Source: Sphingomonadaceae bacterium
GTDB taxonomy: Bacteria > Pseudomonadota > Alphaproteobacteria > Sphingomonadales > Sphingomonadaceae
NCBI GenBank assembly: GCA_019239785.1
Contig: JAFAZM010000390.1
Span: 1 to 8,930 of the forward strand
Direction: 5' to 3'
Length of the DNA: 8,930 nucleotides
The position numbers and the translations under genes were made by a program. This document shows positions 6,869-8,930 of this stretch, piece after piece. Positions within the stretch are counted from its first letter, which is position 1. The number at the start of each line of letters is the position of its first letter. The notes under the pieces were generated by a model, which was given only the letters and a program-made list of their open reading frames with translations, did not search any database and was not told the origin of the DNA.

Positions 6869-6903
6869 GGAACATTCGGAACATGGCGCCGGTTCCCGCG
6901 GTT
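6869..6903 (+). promoter_or_regulatory. Overlapping GGAAC elements facing the cinA-nadE pair
   Basis: Plus strand: two GGAAC boxes nine bases apart (6869-6873, 6878-6882), each followed 17 bp later by GGTT (6891-6894 and 6900-6903). The second lies 25 bp before the TTG start of the cinA-like gene. The -10 part deviates from CGTT, so activity is uncertain. The boxes overlap the minus-strand element, so both directions may compete. No convincing sigma-70 promoter is visible in this 84-bp divergent gap. Confidence 0.3.
6871..6896 (-). promoter_or_regulatory. EcfG-type (general stress sigma) promoter candidate for the hemerythrin unit
   Basis: Minus strand: GGAAC (6896-6892), 17 bp, then TGTT (6874-6871), with the ATG 26 bp further on. 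Alphaproteobacterial EcfG promoters have GGAAC-N16/17-CGTT, so this differs at one base. Hemerythrin-type proteins fit a general stress regulon. The position gives a leader of roughly 20 nt that ends in the strong ribosome site. The motif is seen; use by EcfG is inferred. Confidence 0.5.
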
Positions 6904-6928
6904 CGACGCAGACCAGGACGGACATGCC

Positions 6929-7429
6929 TTGAACGAAACCGAGACCCTTTCCCCCGTGCTCCCCGGCCGGCTCGAGGAAGCGACCAGGCGCCTGCTCGCC
7001 AAGGCCTGCGAGCGCGACCTCGTGCTTGCGACCGCGGAAAGCTGCACCGGCGGGCTGCTCGCCAGCCTGCTCACCGACGTGCCCGGCGTCGCCCACGCCT
7101 TCGAGCGCGGCTTCGTCACCTATAGCGAGGAGTCGAAGAGCGAGTTGCTCGGCGTCCCCGCCGAGCTGATCGCGCGGGAGAGCGCAGTCTCGAAGCCGGT
7201 CGCGCTGGCGATGGCGGAGGGCGCGCTGGCGCGCTCGCGGGCCAATATCGCGCTTGCCATCACCGGCTTTGCCGACAAAGGCGAGGAGCCGGGGCTGGTC
7301 CATTTCGCCTGCGCGCGCGCCGGGCGTATAACGGCGCATCGCGAGGCGCATTTCGGCGCGATCGGGCGCGGCGCGGTGCGGGTCAAGGCGCTGGAGGTCG
7401 CGGTCGAGATGATGACGGAGATGCTTTGA
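6929..7429 (+). CDS. CinA/PncC-type nicotinamide-nucleotide amidohydrolase (stand-alone CinA C-terminal domain)
   Basis: 166 aa, matching the usual length of the stand-alone CinA C-terminal domain. The family member PncC deamidates NMN to nicotinate mononucleotide in the cytoplasm, returning it to NAD synthesis. The hallmark ATAESCTGGLLASLLTDVPG covers about residues 31-50, with the conserved Ser in ESCTGG. AFERGFVTYS and KSELLGV follow, then ALAMAEGAL and the ITGFA strand. The usual GPGG turn after ITG-x-A is replaced by DKGEEP, a shorter and different loop. No in-frame ATG precedes the domain, so TTG 6929 (MNETETLSPVLP) is my choice; GTG 6956 is the alternative. A two-codon ATG-CCT-TGA reading frame overlaps this TTG. 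The stop overlaps the nadE start (TGATG), which fits one NAD-salvage operon. Activity is inferred, not shown. Confidence 0.85.
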   Translation: MNETETLSPVLPGRLEEATRRLLAKACERDLVLATAESCTGGLLASLLTDVPGVAHAFERGFVTYSEESKSELLGVPAELIARESAVSKPVALAMAEGALARSRANIALAITGFADKGEEPGLVHFACARAGRITAHREAHFGAIGRGAVRVKALEVAVEMMTEML

Positions 7430-8930
7430 TGGCGAAGGAGCCGGGGGAGACGAAGGCAAAGGCGCAGGCGCCGTTCGCGGCGATCCACCGCCATGGCTTC
7501 GTCCGCGTCGCCGCGGCGAGCCCCCGCGCCTCGGCCGGCGACGTCGCCTTCAACGTCGACCAGACGCTGGAGCTGGCGAGGCAGGCGGATGCCCGCGGCG
7601 TCGACCTCGCAATCTTCCCCGAGCTCAACATCTCCTCCTACGCGGTCGACGACCTCCATCTGCAGGACGCCTTCCTCGACGCGGTGGAGGCGGGGGTCGC
7701 GCGGCTCGCGCAGGAGAGCGAAGGGCTGAAGACGGTGCTCGTCGTCGGCGCGCCGGTGCGGCGCAGCGGCCGGGTCTACAATACGGGCATTGCGATCTCG
7801 CGCGGCCGCATCCTCGGCATCGTCCCCAAATGCTTCCTGCCCAATTATCGCGAATATTACGAGAAACGCTGGTTCGCCTCGGGGATCGGCCTCGACGGCC
7901 TCAAGACCGAGTTCGCCGGCCAGGCGACGCCGTTCGGTCCGGACCTGATCTTCGCCGCCGACGACCTGGCGGACTTCGTCTTCCATATCGAGATCTGCGA
8001 GGATTATTGGGCGCCGCAGCCGCCATCGACGCTCGGCGCGCTCGCCGGCGCGCTCATCCTCACCAACCTCTCCGCCTCGAACATCACCATCGGCAAGGCC
8101 GACGAGCGCAAATTGCTCTGCGCCGCCCATGCCAGCCGCTGCTCGGCCGCCTATGTCTTCTCGGCCGCGGGCCCGGGCGAAAGCACCACCGATCTCGCCT
8201 GGGACGGGCAGGGCTCGATCTACGAGCTCGGCGAGCTGATCGCGGAGAGCAGCCGGTTCGACTGGGGCTCAGAGCTCGCCGTCGCCGACATCGACGTGCA
8301 GCGGCTGCGGCTCGAACGGATGCGCAACGGCACCTTCAACGACAATGCCCGCGCCGCCGGCTATCCGGAGAAGAGCTTCCGCGCGATCGGCTTCACCCAT
8401 GCGCCGGACCTCGGCGACATCGGGTTCGAGCGGACGCTGCGCCGCTTTCCCTATGTGCCGAACCGGCCCGAGCAGCTCGACCAGGATTGCTACGAGGCGT
8501 TCAACATCCAGGTCCAGGGCCTCGCCCGGCGCTTCCAGGCGACCTCGGGCAAGCATCTCGTCATCGGCGTCTCGGGCGGGCTCGATTCGACCCACGCCTT
8601 GATCGTCGCCGCGCGGGCCTGCGACGATCTCGGCCTGCCGCGCTTGACCATCCTCGGCTACACGATGCCGGGCTTCGCCACCGGCGAGGAGACCAAGGGC
8701 AATGCCTGGTCATTGATGAACGCGCTGGGCGTCGTCGGGGAGGAGATCGACATCCGCCCGGCCGCGCGGCAGATGCTCGCGGACATGGGCCACCCCTTCG
8801 CCAGAGGCGAGCCGGTCTACGACGTCACCTTCGAGAATGTGCAGGCGGGGCTGCGCACCGACTATCTGTTCCGGCTCGCCAACCAGCGCGGCGGCTTCGT
8901 CGTCGGCACCGGCGACCTCAGCGAGATCGC
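7429..8930 (+). CDS. nadE: Glutamine-dependent NAD(+) synthetase (3' end cut by window edge)
   Basis: Catalyses the last step of NAD synthesis: nicotinate adenine dinucleotide + ATP + glutamine to NAD. The first 500 residues are visible; the family's two-domain form is about 680. The N-terminal nitrilase-fold glutaminase (about 20-300) shows the Glu-Lys-Cys triad at E65 (FPEL), K134 (VPKCFLPNY) and C190 (EICEDYW), with YREYYEKRWF as in the mycobacterial-type enzyme. The synthetase domain begins near 350 with its ATP-pyrophosphatase P-loop SGGLDST at 382-388; the GTGDLSEI segment lies at the cut end. The start ATG 7429 overlaps the cinA-like stop and has a GGAG site about eight bases upstream inside that gene. 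The length, the two domains and the triad make this call firm. Because this form makes ammonia from glutamine itself, no separate ammonia source is needed. Confidence 0.96.
   Translation, partial: MAKEPGETKAKAQAPFAAIHRHGFVRVAAASPRASAGDVAFNVDQTLELARQADARGVDLAIFPELNISSYAVDDLHLQDAFLDAVEAGVARLAQESEGLKTVLVVGAPVRRSGRVYNTGIAISRGRILGIVPKCFLPNYREYYEKRWFASGIGLDGLKTEFAGQATPFGPDLIFAADDLADFVFHIEICEDYWAPQPPSTLGALAGALILTNLSASNITIGKADERKLLCAAHASRCSAAYVFSAAGPGESTTDLAWDGQGSIYELGELIAESSRFDWGSELAVADIDVQRLRLERMRNGTFNDNARAAGYPEKSFRAIGFTHAPDLGDIGFERTLRRFPYVPNRPEQLDQDCYEAFNIQVQGLARRFQATSGKHLVIGVSGGLDSTHALIVAARACDDLGLPRLTILGYTMPGFATGEETKGNAWSLMNALGVVGEEIDIRPAARQMLADMGHPFARGEPVYDVTFENVQAGLRTDYLFRLANQRGGFVVGTGDLSEI

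Noticed and set aside
6341..6928. Possible N-terminal extension of the cinA-like gene
   Set aside because: The frame is open but lies opposite the hemerythrin gene, is Leu-rich antisense-type sequence, and the family's domain needs only the part from 6929.
6845..7459. Possible N-terminal extension of the hemerythrin gene
   Set aside because: The open frame continues opposite the cinA gene, but the AAGGAG-ATG at 6844 and the family length fix the start.
1..8930. Searched for tRNA, rRNA, CRISPR, insertion-sequence ends, transposase or integrase genes and attachment repeats
   Set aside because: None were recognised by eye; gene order and base use look uniform, with no sign of a mobile island.

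Overview
The window is GC-rich (roughly 70% by eye) chromosomal DNA that reads like an alphaproteobacterium, most likely a sphingomonad. The basis is codon use, the style of the proteins (paired MacB/FtsX-type permeases, a short CinA that resembles sphingomonad forms as I remember them, and a small 'ESFPASDPPA' membrane protein beside a hemerythrin) and a GGAAC-type stress-promoter motif. No database search was possible, so the taxonomy is inference. I see no mobile element, CRISPR array, rRNA or tRNA; this looks like ordinary core or near-core genome.

Layout. 1-3923: two tandem paralogous ABC-transporter permeases of the MacB/FtsX type; the first is cut by the left edge, the second is complete at 828 aa. 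No ATPase or membrane-fusion partner is visible. 3924-4026: a gap with a GC-rich hairpin. 4027-4260: a 77-aa single-pass membrane protein with a C-terminal coiled coil (PspB-like layout, not assigned). 4261-4365: a noncoding gap with a 13-bp interrupted stem-loop, a weak promoter candidate and a second hairpin running up to the next start codon. 4366-6026: a translationally coupled pair, a four-helix membrane protein (tentatively DUF1440/YagU-like) and a secreted six-cysteine protein with a DUF3298/RsiV-like C-terminal part.

6030-6844, minus strand: a two-gene unit made of a hemerythrin (HHE) protein and a small anchored protein ending in the ESFPASDPPA motif. It converges on the previous unit with only 3 bp between stop codons. 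6845-6928: a divergent promoter region with GGAAC...GTT elements resembling EcfG (general stress sigma factor) promoters in both directions. 6929-8930, plus strand: a stand-alone CinA/PncC-type NMN amidohydrolase homologue (TTG start) overlapping by one base with a glutamine-dependent NAD synthetase (nadE), which is cut by the right edge.

How the genes fit together. The cinA-nadE pair is metabolically coherent: NMN deamidation feeds NaMN back toward NAD, and NadE does the last amidation. The hemerythrin unit looks like a general-stress-response module sharing its control region with the NAD pair. The permease pair probably forms a MacB-like export or envelope machine whose ATPase lies outside the window. 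I did not find a convincing new multi-gene system. The best leads are the noncoding structures at 4275-4361, the bidirectional GGAAC control region, and the altered glycine loop in the CinA protein.
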